From: an uncultured Clostridia bacterium
GTDB taxonomy: Bacteria > Bacillota > Clostridia > Oscillospirales > Ruminococcaceae
Direction: 5' to 3'
Assembly (NCBI GenBank): GCA_947177695.1
Contig: CAMWVO010000161.1
Coordinates: 1-5,469 of the forward strand
DNA length: 5,469 nt
Position 1 is the first letter of the stretch; the number at the start of each line of letters is the position of its first letter. Under the pieces are notes generated by a model. It worked only from the letters and a program-made list of their open reading frames with translations. It was not told the DNA's origin and did no database searches. The position numbers were made by a program, and so were the translations under genes. Of this stretch, positions 1 to 5,340 are shown one piece after another.

Positions 1-2
1 TT

Positions 3-584
3 TCCACCACCCTGCTGTCCTGCTTTATGCCCACAACAATGCCTAAGGTCTGGGAGCAGATAGGGGCTGACGAAAATCTTATCACATACGAAAACGCAGG
101 AAAATTCGGTGTCCTGCCCGCAAACGTTACCGTTAAAAAGGGAGAGGTACTGTTCCCTCGTCTCGATATTGACAAGGAGACCGAGGAGCTTAACGCAATA
201 CTTCTGAAAAACGCTCCGAAATCAGAGGACGAGGACAAGGCAAACCTTACGCCTATTTCCGACACCATTAATATTGAGGATTTCGGCAAGGTTGATCTCC
301 GTGTTGCGGAAGTAAAATCCTGCGAGAAAGTGCCCAAGGCGAAAAAGCTTTTATGCCTGCAATTGGACGACGGCTTCGGAACCCGTCAGGTGGTTTCGGG
401 AATTGCTAAATGGTACGCTCCCGAAGACTTGGTGGGCAAGAAAATTATTGTGGTTGCGAACCTTGCTCCCGCAAAGCTGTGCGGAGTTGAAAGTCAGGGC
501 ATGATAGTCGCCGCCGACGTGGGCGAGGACGCGAGAGTTATTTTCGTGGACAAGGATATTCCCAACGGCTCGAAACTAAGGTAA
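3..584 (+). CDS. metG: Methionyl-tRNA synthetase, C-terminal part (5' end outside window)
   Basis: The frame is open from the window edge and ends at TAA 582-584, giving the last 193 residues. MetRS charges tRNA-Met with methionine in the cytoplasm. The first visible residues (CFMPTTMPKVWEQIG) match the end of the helical anticodon-binding domain, where the family usually has a PFMPxTAxKIWEQLG-like stretch. A charged linker (KSEDEDKAN) follows. From about residue 94 (FGKVDLRVAEV) to the end lies the EMAP-II/Trbp111-type tRNA-binding domain, with typical segments VVSGIAKWY and VVANLAPAKLCGVESQGM. This appended domain is found in many bacterial MetRS and supports dimerisation and tRNA binding. 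The ATG codons at 27 and 39 are internal, not starts. No terminator hairpin follows directly; the first strong one is at 705-736. A free-standing tRNA-binding protein is excluded by the anticodon-domain residues in the same frame. Confidence 0.95.
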   Translation, partial: STTLLSCFMPTTMPKVWEQIGADENLITYENAGKFGVLPANVTVKKGEVLFPRLDIDKETEELNAILLKNAPKSEDEDKANLTPISDTINIEDFGKVDLRVAEVKSCEKVPKAKKLLCLQLDDGFGTRQVVSGIAKWYAPEDLVGKKIIVVANLAPAKLCGVESQGMIVAADVGEDARVIFVDKDIPNGSKLR

Positions 585-627
585 TGCCACATACATTTTA
601 TCTTGGTCTGAATAACTAAAAAGACTA

Positions 628-656
628 TTGACAAAAATAATTTTGTGGTGTATAAT
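628..656 (+). promoter_or_regulatory. Consensus sigma-A promoter for the small antisense RNA
   Basis: TTGACA at 628-633 and TATAAT at 651-656 are separated by exactly 17 bases, which is the perfect housekeeping consensus. The predicted start is the A at about 663. No good reading frame with a ribosome site follows. Transcription would instead run into the strong hairpin at 705-736, giving a short untranslated RNA. Confidence 0.88.
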
Positions 657-664
657 AAAACCAT

Positions 665-698
665 AATGAAAGAAACGAACCTGCTCCATACGGTTCAC
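665..698 (+). repeat. Direct repeats DRa and DRb, antitoxin copy
   Basis: DRa is AATGAAAGAAAC at 665-676 and DRb is CTCCATACGGTTCAC at 684-698, with 7 bases between them. The same pair occurs in the same order and orientation at 843-885. DRa is identical there. DRb differs by two single-base insertions. The spacer between the two repeats is 14 bases in the second copy. Confidence 0.8.
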
Positions 699-704
699 AA
701 AAGC

Positions 705-736
705 GAAACCCCCGCAGTTGCAGCTGCGGGGGTTTC
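705..736. terminator. Bidirectional intrinsic terminator shared by antisense RNA and toxin mRNA
   Basis: A perfect 13-bp stem pairs 705-717 (GAAACCCCCGCAG) with 724-736 around a 6-base loop. On the plus strand the stem is followed by TTTCTTTG, and on the minus strand by TTTCGCTTTTG, so it can stop transcription from both sides. It lies between two converging consensus promoters. It may also end metG transcripts, because nothing better lies between 585 and 704. Confidence 0.85.
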
Positions 737-760
737 TTTGTGCTGTTGTTGCCTTGAGTT

Positions 761-874
761 TTACTTCCTGCGCCCGTTCAGCCACTTGCAGATAATGCCG
801 TACAAAAAGTTTGCCGCAATACCTGCTGCAACGGAAACAAGAAATGAAAGAAACAGACCAATAAAAAACTCCAT
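761..874 (-). CDS. Small hydrophobic peptide, putative type I toxin (37 aa)
   Basis: ATG at 874-872 and TAA at 763-761 encode 37 residues, shorter than usual gene-calling limits. The peptide starts MEFFIGLFLSFLVSVAAG, continues as one long hydrophobic segment (about residues 3-29), and ends in a Trp-Leu and basic tail (CKWLNGRRK). This is the usual shape of Fst/TxpA/Ldr-type membrane toxins, which insert into and damage the cytoplasmic membrane. The start is fixed by AAGGAGGTGA at 891-882, a ten-base match to the anti-Shine-Dalgarno, and a consensus promoter lies at 952-923. The stop is followed by the shared terminator. The predicted mRNA is about 218 nt (916 to about 699). I do not recognise a named family: the proline of the Fst motif is absent and the Gly-to-Trp spacing is longer than in Fst. 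It could be a harmless small membrane peptide, but the antisense arrangement favours a toxin. Confidence 0.78.
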   Translation of the reverse strand: MEFFIGLFLSFLVSVAAGIAANFLYGIICKWLNGRRK

Positions 875-885
875 ACCGGTGTCAC
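843..885 (+). repeat. Direct repeats DRa and DRb, toxin-gene copy
   Basis: AATGAAAGAAAC (843-854) lies inside the toxin coding region. CTCCATACCGGTGTCAC (869-885) spans the start codon and the spacer to the Shine-Dalgarno. Both repeat the 5' region of the antisense RNA at 665-698, giving that RNA complementarity to the toxin translation-initiation region. Confidence 0.8.
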
Positions 886-908
886 CTCCTTCCCGGACAA
901 AGAAGGAG
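882..908 (-). promoter_or_regulatory. Toxin ribosome-binding site inside a 5' leader hairpin
   Basis: AAGGAGGTGA (891-882) is an unusually complete Shine-Dalgarno, about 10 bases before ATG 874 when counted from AGGAGG. In the predicted mRNA the upstream sequence CTCCTTC (908-902) can pair perfectly with GAAGGAG (892-886) across a 9-base loop, hiding the core of the ribosome site. Known type I toxin mRNAs often block translation with such structures until processed or refolded. The fold is predicted by eye. Confidence 0.65.
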
Positions 909-922
909 CCGGCAACAGTCAT

Positions 923-952
923 ATTATAGCATATCCTCCCGAATTATGTCAA
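923..952 (-). promoter_or_regulatory. Consensus promoter for the small toxin-like gene
   Basis: On the minus strand TTGACA (952-947) and TATAAT (928-923) are separated by 18 bases, with a TGC directly before TATAAT, which is an extended -10. The predicted start is near 916, giving a leader of about 40 nt before ATG 874. It points away from the pckG promoter. Confidence 0.85.
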
Positions 953-1015
953 ATAAGCTTGCCGGACGGGAACAGGGACTTACGCTTCAAAAATTTATTT
1001 TCGCTTTATTTTCGC

Positions 1016-1044
1016 TTGACTTATTGACCGTTCTGGTATATAAT
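1016..1044 (+). promoter_or_regulatory. pckG promoter
   Basis: TTGACT (1016-1021) and TATAAT (1039-1044) lie 17 bases apart, one mismatch from consensus. The predicted start is near 1051. The region upstream is AT-rich. No clear operator was recognised. Confidence 0.8.
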
Positions 1045-1050
1045 AGTATT

Positions 1051-1157
1051 TGTGGGAAATTTGAATATTTTTGCCGTATTATTCCCGATAACTGTGTTTT
1101 TGGGGACGGAAATATCCGAATTTCATTTCAAAAATTTTTCAAAGGAGCTGTAAATTT
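1051..1157 (+). promoter_or_regulatory. pckG 5' leader with possible long-range stem and RBS
   Basis: The predicted leader is about 107 nt, with AAAGGAG at 1141-1147 placed 10 bases before ATG 1158. Positions 1056-1068 can pair with 1112-1124 over 13 positions, with one G-U pair and one mismatch. A shorter alternative pairs GGGAA at 1054-1058 with TTCCC at 1082-1086. This could be a regulatory leader or simply chance pairing in AT-rich sequence. It matches no riboswitch I recognise. Confidence 0.4.
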
Positions 1158-2993
1158 ATGTCTCTGACAAAGAATCCTAATGTCAACAAATGGGTTGACG
1201 AAATGATCGCGCTCACAAAGCCCGAAAAGGTCGTCTGGATCGACGGCTCTAAGGAACAGCTTGACGCGCTTACAGAAGAGGTTTGCTCTCTTCCCGACGA
1301 CAGCTGGGATAAAATGTATAAGCTCAATCAGGATGAGCTTCCCGGATGCCTGTACCACAGAACACGCGCTAACGATGTTGCCCGCGTTGAGGACAGAACT
1401 TTCATATGCAGCAGACGCAAGGAGGACGCAGGTCCTACAAACAACTGGTGCGACCCCAAGGAAATGTACGCTAAGCTTACTCCCCTTTACGACGGCGTTA
1501 TGAAGGGCAGAACAATGTACGTTATCCCCTACTCCATGGGACCTATCGGCTCTCCCCTCGCTAAGGTTGGCGTTGAGCTTACAGACTCTATCTACGTTGT
1601 TCTCAACATGAACATAATGACAAGAATGGGCAAGGCTGCTTTTGAGAATCTCGGCGACGAGTCCAACGACTTTGTAAGAGGTCTCCACTCCAAGGCACAG
1701 GTTGACCCCGAAAACAGATACATCGTTCACTTCCCCGAGGACAACACCATCTGGTCCATCAACTCCGCATACGGCGGAAACGTTCTTCTCGGCAAAAAGT
1801 GCTTCGCGCTCCGTATCGCTTCCTACCAGGGCAAGATGGAGGGCTGGATGGCTGAGCATATGCTTATCCTCGGCGTTAAAAAGCCTAACGGCGAAGTTAA
1901 GTACATCACAGCAGCATTCCCCTCTGCCTGCGGAAAGACCAACCTTGCAATGCTTATTCCTCCCGAGGGATACAAGGCTAAGGGCTATGAAGTATTCACA
2001 GTCGGCGATGACATCGCTTGGATGAAGCAGGGCGAGGACGGCAGACTTTACGCTATCAACCCCGAGAACGGCTTCTTCGGCGTTGCTCCCGGAACAAACG
2101 CTAAGTCCAACTACAACGCTCTTGCTTCCACAAAGAAGAACACTATCTTCACAAACGTTGCTCTCAACAACGAGACCAACACCGTTTGGTGGGAAGGTCT
2201 TGACAAGAATCCTCCCGTTGACGCTACCGAGTGGAAGGGCGCTAAGGTTAACGGCGTTGAGTTCACTTCCGTTAAGGGCGAGGACGGCAAGCCCCAGAAG
2301 CTTGCTCACCCCAACTCCAGATTTACAGCTCCCGCAGAGAACTGCCCCTGCATTTCTCCCGAATTCAACAATCCTCAGGGTGTGCCTGTATCCGCTATCA
2401 TCTTCGGCGGCAGACGCGCTTCCACAACTCCGCTGGTATATCAGTCCTTTGACTGGGTACACGGCACCTATATGGGCTCCGCTGTTTCCTCCGAGACAAC
2501 AGCTGCCGCAACAGGCGCAGTAGGCGTGCTCCGTCACGATCCTATGGCTATGAAGCCCTTTATCGGCTACAATGTAGGCGACTACTGGCAGCACTGGCTC
2601 GACATGGGCGAAAAGCTGGGCGACAATGCTCCCAAGATTTTTAACGTTAACTGGTTCAAGCAGGACGAAGAGGGCAACTTCATCTGGCCCGGCTTCGGCG
2701 ACAACATGAGAGTTCTTGACTGGATCATCAAGCGCTGCGAGGGCGAGATCGACGCTGACGAAACAGCTATCGGCTACCTCCCCAAGAAGGGCGATATTGA
2801 CGTATCGGGTATCGAGGACGAGGTTACTCCCGAGATCATGGATAAGCTTCTCGACGTTGACAAGGACCTCTGGAAGAAAGAAATTGCCGAGATGAGAAGA
2901 TACTACAAGGAAGACATTGCAGACAAGGGCGGAAAGGTTCCTGCTGCACTGGAAAAACAGCTTGACGCTCTCGAAGCAAGACTTAACAAGTAA
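1158..2993 (+). CDS. pckG: Phosphoenolpyruvate carboxykinase (GTP), 611 aa
   Basis: This cytosolic enzyme interconverts oxaloacetate and PEP with GTP/GDP. In fermenting anaerobes it often runs toward oxaloacetate, fixing CO2 on the way to succinate. The GTP-family signature FPSACGKTN is at residues 254-262, holding the P-loop Lys260, Thr261 and reactive Cys258. YGGN is at 205-208, the metal-site residues Lys213/Lys214 and His234 are present, and the kinase-2 motif VGDDIAWM begins at 282. FGGRR is at 416-420 and the guanine-pocket segment PGFGDN is at 511-516. Several of these fall at a constant offset of 30 from the vertebrate cytosolic enzyme numbering (Tyr235, Lys244, His264, Cys288). The length is normal for the family. 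The start is supported by AAAGGAG 10 bases upstream and by the typical N-terminus NPNVNKWVDEM. Codons are strongly biased (CTC, GCT, TTC, AAG), suggesting high expression. The gene has its own promoter and terminator. A long open frame on the opposite strand is only a by-product of this codon bias. Confidence 0.97.
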   Translation: MSLTKNPNVNKWVDEMIALTKPEKVVWIDGSKEQLDALTEEVCSLPDDSWDKMYKLNQDELPGCLYHRTRANDVARVEDRTFICSRRKEDAGPTNNWCDPKEMYAKLTPLYDGVMKGRTMYVIPYSMGPIGSPLAKVGVELTDSIYVVLNMNIMTRMGKAAFENLGDESNDFVRGLHSKAQVDPENRYIVHFPEDNTIWSINSAYGGNVLLGKKCFALRIASYQGKMEGWMAEHMLILGVKKPNGEVKYITAAFPSACGKTNLAMLIPPEGYKAKGYEVFTVGDDIAWMKQGEDGRLYAINPENGFFGVAPGTNAKSNYNALASTKKNTIFTNVALNNETNTVWWEGLDKNPPVDATEWKGAKVNGVEFTSVKGEDGKPQKLAHPNSRFTAPAENCPCISPEFNNPQGVPVSAIIFGGRRASTTPLVYQSFDWVHGTYMGSAVSSETTAAATGAVGVLRHDPMAMKPFIGYNVGDYWQHWLDMGEKLGDNAPKIFNVNWFKQDEEGNFIWPGFGDNMRVLDWIIKRCEGEIDADETAIGYLPKKGDIDVSGIEDEVTPEIMDKLLDVDKDLWKKEIAEMRRYYKEDIADKGGKVPAALEKQLDALEARLNK

Positions 2994-3005
2994 TAAGCAA
3001 ATCAA

Positions 3006-3043
3006 AAAAGGCTATGCGGTTTTAAACTGCATAGCCTTTTCAG
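3006..3043 (+). terminator. pckG intrinsic terminator
   Basis: A perfect 12-bp stem pairs AAAAGGCTATGC (3006-3017) with 3029-3040 around an 11-base loop and ends in TTTT. It starts 13 bases after the pckG stop. On the opposite strand the stem is followed by a six-T run, so it may work both ways. Confidence 0.88.
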
Positions 3044-3093
3044 TTTGTCAATAAAGGTAATAAATTTAGATTTAACGCACTATCGTGCGTGTT

Positions 3094-3366
3094 CTTAGGC
3101 GGCGAAGCCGCCGACATCAGCTGGTCGAGCTGAGCCCAGCTCGCGAAGTCCAGAGGCGGAGCCTTTGGTCGCCGTCCGCAGACGGCGAAATCCCTCCCCG
3201 CGCCCGCAGGCGCATATCGTTCAGAACGGTGAAAGGGGTGAGGAATGACGACAGTCATTCCGAGGGGGAGCGGACACGACCGCTCCCCCTTCTTACGGTT
3301 TCAGGCAAACTATATCTCCCAAACGTCACAGTGTGACGTTTGGGACGGAACAAAATGTTGGTTGGA
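3094..3366 (+). repeat. Ten-hairpin dispersed element, copy A
   Basis: This gene-free stretch is a chain of short hairpins. They lie at 3098-3112 (GGCGGC stem, loop GAA), 3126-3143 (CGAGCTG stem, loop AGCC), 3154-3164 (AGGC stem), 3170-3187 (CGCCGTC stem, loop CGCA), 3200-3213 (GCGCC stem, loop CGCA), 3218-3228 (weak), 3242-3261 (GGAATGAC stem), 3264-3289 (GGGGGAGCGG stem, loop ACACGA), 3318-3344 (CCCAAACGTCAC stem, loop AGT) and 3349-3359 (AACA stem). The same ten occur in the same order in copy B on the other strand. The first five are nearly identical in sequence, while the seventh to ninth have unrelated stems in the two copies. No protein is supported in any frame. A separate small hairpin (ACGCAC stem, 3075-3090) lies just upstream, as does a weak promoter-like TTGTCA-16-TAGATT (3045-3072). 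The element could be a structured RNA, a non-autonomous mobile element or a REP-like repeat. The family is not recognised. Confidence 0.8.
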
Positions 3367-3385
3367 GTTTATCGCATTATGTTTT

Positions 3386-3660
3386 AATCCCAAACAAAGC
3401 ATTGTTCGTTGAAAACAGTCCACCGGACTGTTTTCAAGGGAAGTTTTGCTTAGAGACGCAAAAAGGAGGGGCGGTCGTGTTCGCCCCTCCTCGAAACGCT
3501 TTCGCGTTTCTCACCTCCTGCTCCGTTTCAGAGGCTTTGCGCCTGCGGGCGCAGGAGGGGATTTCGCCGTCTGCGGAGCGCGACCAAAGGGCTCCGCCCT
3601 CTGGACTTCTGCCAGCTGGGCTCAGCTGGACCAGCTTTAGTCGGCGGCTGCGCCGCCTAA
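3386..3660 (-). repeat. Ten-hairpin dispersed element, copy B (inverted)
   Basis: Read on the minus strand, this begins 7 bases after the stop of the SEDS-like gene. It repeats copy A in order, with hairpins (plus coordinates) at 3657-3643, 3629-3612, 3600-3588, 3552-3539, 3533-3521, 3510-3493, 3491-3464, 3437-3409 and 3406-3393. The fourth (CGCGCTC against GACGGCG, near 3583-3566) is imperfect here. The second stem carries a paired G-C to C-G swap against copy A, and the third gains one base on each arm. The seventh (GAAACGC arm), eighth (AGGAGGGGCG arm on the plus strand) and ninth (TTGAAAACAGTCC arm) stems are wholly different from copy A, yet still pair perfectly. The eighth keeps ACACGACCGC around its loop. 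It may also act as the 3' end structure of the padR operon mRNA, since no separate terminator is seen there. Confidence 0.8.
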
Positions 3661-3667
3661 AGGTTTG

Positions 3668-4975
3668 TTACATAGTGCGCTGTCTGCGCTTTTCAATTTC
3701 CGCTTCGGGCATAATATCCGACCGTCTGCAAACCGACATGAATATACCGATAAGCGCGCCGCTTACCGCGCAGTTTGCGGCGTTCCCCGCAGTCAGCGGC
3801 ATTGCCGTGTAACCCTCAAAGCCCGTTGTAATTCCCACATTTGAAAGTATCACCGTCACCGACGCATAAAGGAAAACCGCGGCTATCGCAAAGCCTGCCG
3901 TTCTGCCGAAACGGTTTTTCAGTCCCCGCAGACTGATAAGCATTATAACCGGCAGGGAGATAGCCAGCAGGACAAGTGCAACTCCCGCAACCGTTCCGAA
4001 ATCGGAAAACACAGCGGTTATGATATAGTTGTAATAATGATACCAAGGGCGATTCTCCACCTCAATATGTCCTCCGCTGCCGATAAGATCTGAATTGGGC
4101 AGTATGACGTCCATTATTGTACGGTCAAGAGCCTTGTACTCATATGGGATCTTATTTCTCCGCTTGACTGTAAACGCCGCCAGCCCGACCGCTCCAAGAA
4201 CGGCGGGCAAATACATAAAAGCAAATGCGGAAAGCTTGTTGACCTTAAAGCTGCCTTGACATACAAGCACGGTCATTACCGCAAGAGCGGTCAGTCCCGC
4301 CATTATTGCCGCCGAAACGCTTGGAGCGCATATGGCAATATACATAGGCGGAACAGCAGTCAGCAGACAGGTCAATACAAATCTTCCGAAGCCGCCGCCC
4401 CGCATTGAAAAAGCAAATCCGCAGGTAAAGGGCGCGAGAAGCATGGTGAAGAAAAAGACGTTTCCGCGTATTATTTCATGATCAGTATCGGCAAAATGTA
4501 TGTGATAGTGAAGCAGAGCCGCGAAGCCGATCAGATACACCGCATAGACAGCTTTTGGCGCTTTGAGAAATACCGTATAGTCCGCAAAGCAGAACACCGC
4601 CGCCGACAGTACGGCTATGGCAGCTCCGAGAAAAACATTTATCCCGAAGTCGTCCTCTATAAACGCTCTGAAACCGAAATAGGTTCTCATAAAATGCTCC
4701 GCAAAAGCCGCCGCTGTAAGCAGAAGCAGAGCGGAAACTGCGATCGCCCAGGGAAATTTCGGTCGGTGAACTCTGTCAAGCTGTATGCCTGTTTCGACAG
4801 GGTCGCCCATGGTAAGGACGGCTTTTTCCTCCGCTTCTTCGATGGAAAGACCCTCGGCGGCAAAGGCTTCCGCGCAGTCGTCGATATGGGCTTCAAGCTC
4901 TTCTCCGAGAGCCTTATGTACGGCTTTGCACCTGACCTGCTCCATGACCGTGCTTATATAGTCGGACTTTTTCAT
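3668..4975 (-). CDS. HAAS/permease-prefix domain fused to FtsW/RodA (SEDS)-like membrane protein, 435 aa
   Basis: Residues 1-70 are a charged helical domain (MKKSDYISTVMEQV, LGEELEAHIDDCAEAF, AEEKAVLTMGDPVETG) of the HAAS/permease-prefix/DUF1700 type that commonly accompanies PadR regulators. About ten hydrophobic spans follow (near 75-95, 112-137, 142-160, 172-191, 198-217, 219-239, 248-270, 317-348, 359-381, 395-415), the count typical of SEDS proteins. Late segments resemble SEDS motifs: SDLIGSGG (295-302), YIITAVFSDFG (317-327, compare DFIFAVIAEELG) and NVGITTGF with AMPLTAGNAA (379-400, compare NIGxxTGLxPxTGIPLPFxSxGGSS). SEDS proteins polymerise glycan strands or support cell-wall assembly. 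The segment that normally carries the catalytic Asp (NPxxDPxGxGYQ) is short and not recognisable, so activity is uncertain. The start at 4975 is chosen over an upstream ATG at 5026 because AGGAGG lies 6 bases before it and it overlaps the padR stop as ATGA. It could instead be a different ten-span permease. Confidence 0.78.
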   Translation of the reverse strand: MKKSDYISTVMEQVRCKAVHKALGEELEAHIDDCAEAFAAEGLSIEEAEEKAVLTMGDPVETGIQLDRVHRPKFPWAIAVSALLLLTAAAFAEHFMRTYFGFRAFIEDDFGINVFLGAAIAVLSAAVFCFADYTVFLKAPKAVYAVYLIGFAALLHYHIHFADTDHEIIRGNVFFFTMLLAPFTCGFAFSMRGGGFGRFVLTCLLTAVPPMYIAICAPSVSAAIMAGLTALAVMTVLVCQGSFKVNKLSAFAFMYLPAVLGAVGLAAFTVKRRNKIPYEYKALDRTIMDVILPNSDLIGSGGHIEVENRPWYHYYNYIITAVFSDFGTVAGVALVLLAISLPVIMLISLRGLKNRFGRTAGFAIAAVFLYASVTVILSNVGITTGFEGYTAMPLTAGNAANCAVSGALIGIFMSVCRRSDIMPEAEIEKRRQRTM

Positions 4976-5307
4976 AACGTTCCTCCTCTCATTACCTTGT
5001 TCACCGCGCCGGAAAAGACCTCCCACTCGTCGCTTTTGCTTTTCAGGAATTTCCTGCCGTCGTCGGTGATGGAATAGTATTTTCTCATTCTGCCGTTTTC
5101 GGCTTCCGACTCGCGGGAGGTCACATATCCCGACTGCTCAAGAGAATGAAGCAGGGGATAAAGCGTCCCCGCCTTGAGCGCAAAGGTGCTGTCGGAACGC
5201 TTTTCAAGCACGTCGGTTATCTCGTAGCCGTACATTTCCTTTTCCTCCAGCAGGTGCAGTATGAGCATTCCTGCCGAGCCTGCAAGGAGACTTTTACTTA
5301 TTTTCAC
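4972..5307 (-). CDS. PadR-family transcriptional regulator, 111 aa
   Basis: This is a winged-helix DNA-binding repressor of the short (subfamily 2) PadR type. The N-terminal half has the family hallmarks GMLILHLLEEKEMYGYEI (about residues 13-30), then ALKAGTLYPLLHSLEQSGYV (recognition helix with the typical GTLYPLLxxLExxG), and the wing RKYYSITDDGRKFL. A short C-terminal helix follows for dimerisation. The start is GTG at 5307, with GGAGGG at 5319-5314 six bases upstream. It is the first gene of an operon whose second gene overlaps its stop by four bases. Two palindromes overlap its promoter, so self-repression is likely. PadR proteins commonly respond to small hydrophobic compounds or envelope stress; the ligand here is unknown. 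Confidence 0.93.
   Translation of the reverse strand: MKISKSLLAGSAGMLILHLLEEKEMYGYEITDVLEKRSDSTFALKAGTLYPLLHSLEQSGYVTSRESEAENGRMRKYYSITDDGRKFLKSKSDEWEVFSGAVNKVMRGGTL
4982..4987 (-). promoter_or_regulatory. RBS that sets the start of the SEDS-like gene
   Basis: AGGAGG lies inside the last codons of padR, 6 bases before ATG 4975. Together with the ATGA stop/start overlap it indicates translational coupling and argues against the longer frame starting at 5026. Confidence 0.85.
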
Positions 5308-5319
5308 GGTTATCCCTCC

Positions 5320-5340
5320 ATATATAGATAATCTATATAT
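5320..5340. promoter_or_regulatory. Palindromic operator 1, probable PadR site over the transcription start
   Basis: A perfect 21-bp palindrome has half-site ATATATAGAT (5320-5329) around a central A at 5330. It covers the predicted transcription start near 5334 and ends next to the padR ribosome site. It shares its sequence with operator 2, centred 24 bp away. PadR dimers bind such AT-rich palindromes; assignment to this PadR is by position. Confidence 0.75.

Larger units (their letters stand above)
663..740 (+). ncRNA. Putative antitoxin antisense RNA (RNAII-like, about 77 nt)
   Basis: The ends are inferred from the consensus promoter at 628-656 and the terminator at 705-736. The 5' part (665-698) holds two short segments repeated in the toxin gene's start region: AATGAAAGAAAC (also at 843-854) and CTCCATACGGTTCAC (close copy at 869-885). 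The toxin gene is transcribed on the other strand, so these segments are complementary to its mRNA. The second one covers the start codon and the spacer up to the edge of the Shine-Dalgarno. The 3' part is the terminator shared with the converging toxin transcript. This matches the RNAII of the enterococcal par (fst) locus in size, direction and repeat layout. The function is inferred; transcript ends need mapping. Confidence 0.72.

Noticed and set aside
576..785. 69-codon minus-strand open frame
   Set aside because: It overlaps the toxin-gene end in another frame, crosses the terminator and lacks a ribosome site.
645..929. 94-codon plus-strand open frame
   Set aside because: It runs through the -10 of the small-RNA promoter, the terminator hairpin and the antisense of the 37-residue gene. 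There is no ribosome site and the low-complexity translation is a shadow.
946..1167. 73-codon plus-strand open frame before pckG
   Set aside because: It spans the pckG promoter and leader, out of frame, with no ribosome site.
1128..3005. 625-codon open frame on the minus strand across pckG
   Set aside because: It mirrors the pckG frame through codon bias (few codons whose complements make stops). The translation is Val/Leu/Ser/Cys-rich with no family features, and there is no ribosome site.
3040..3640. Several 64-83 codon open frames in the hairpin elements
   Set aside because: GC-rich repeat sequence produces stop-free stretches; no ribosome sites, and the frames are not conserved between copies A and B.
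3094..3660. CRISPR array
   Set aside because: The repeats are many different hairpins, not one repeat with regular unique spacers.
3094..3660. Insertion sequence with transposase
   Set aside because: No transposase frame and no clear terminal repeats or target duplication could be seen; a non-autonomous element remains possible.
3333..3812. 159-codon plus-strand open frame
   Set aside because: It crosses copy B of the hairpin element and the 3' end of the SEDS-like gene. The translation simply follows the repeats.
4478..5077. 199-codon plus-strand open frame opposite the SEDS-like gene and padR
   Set aside because: Antisense shadow of two well-supported genes, with no ribosome site or recognisable domain.
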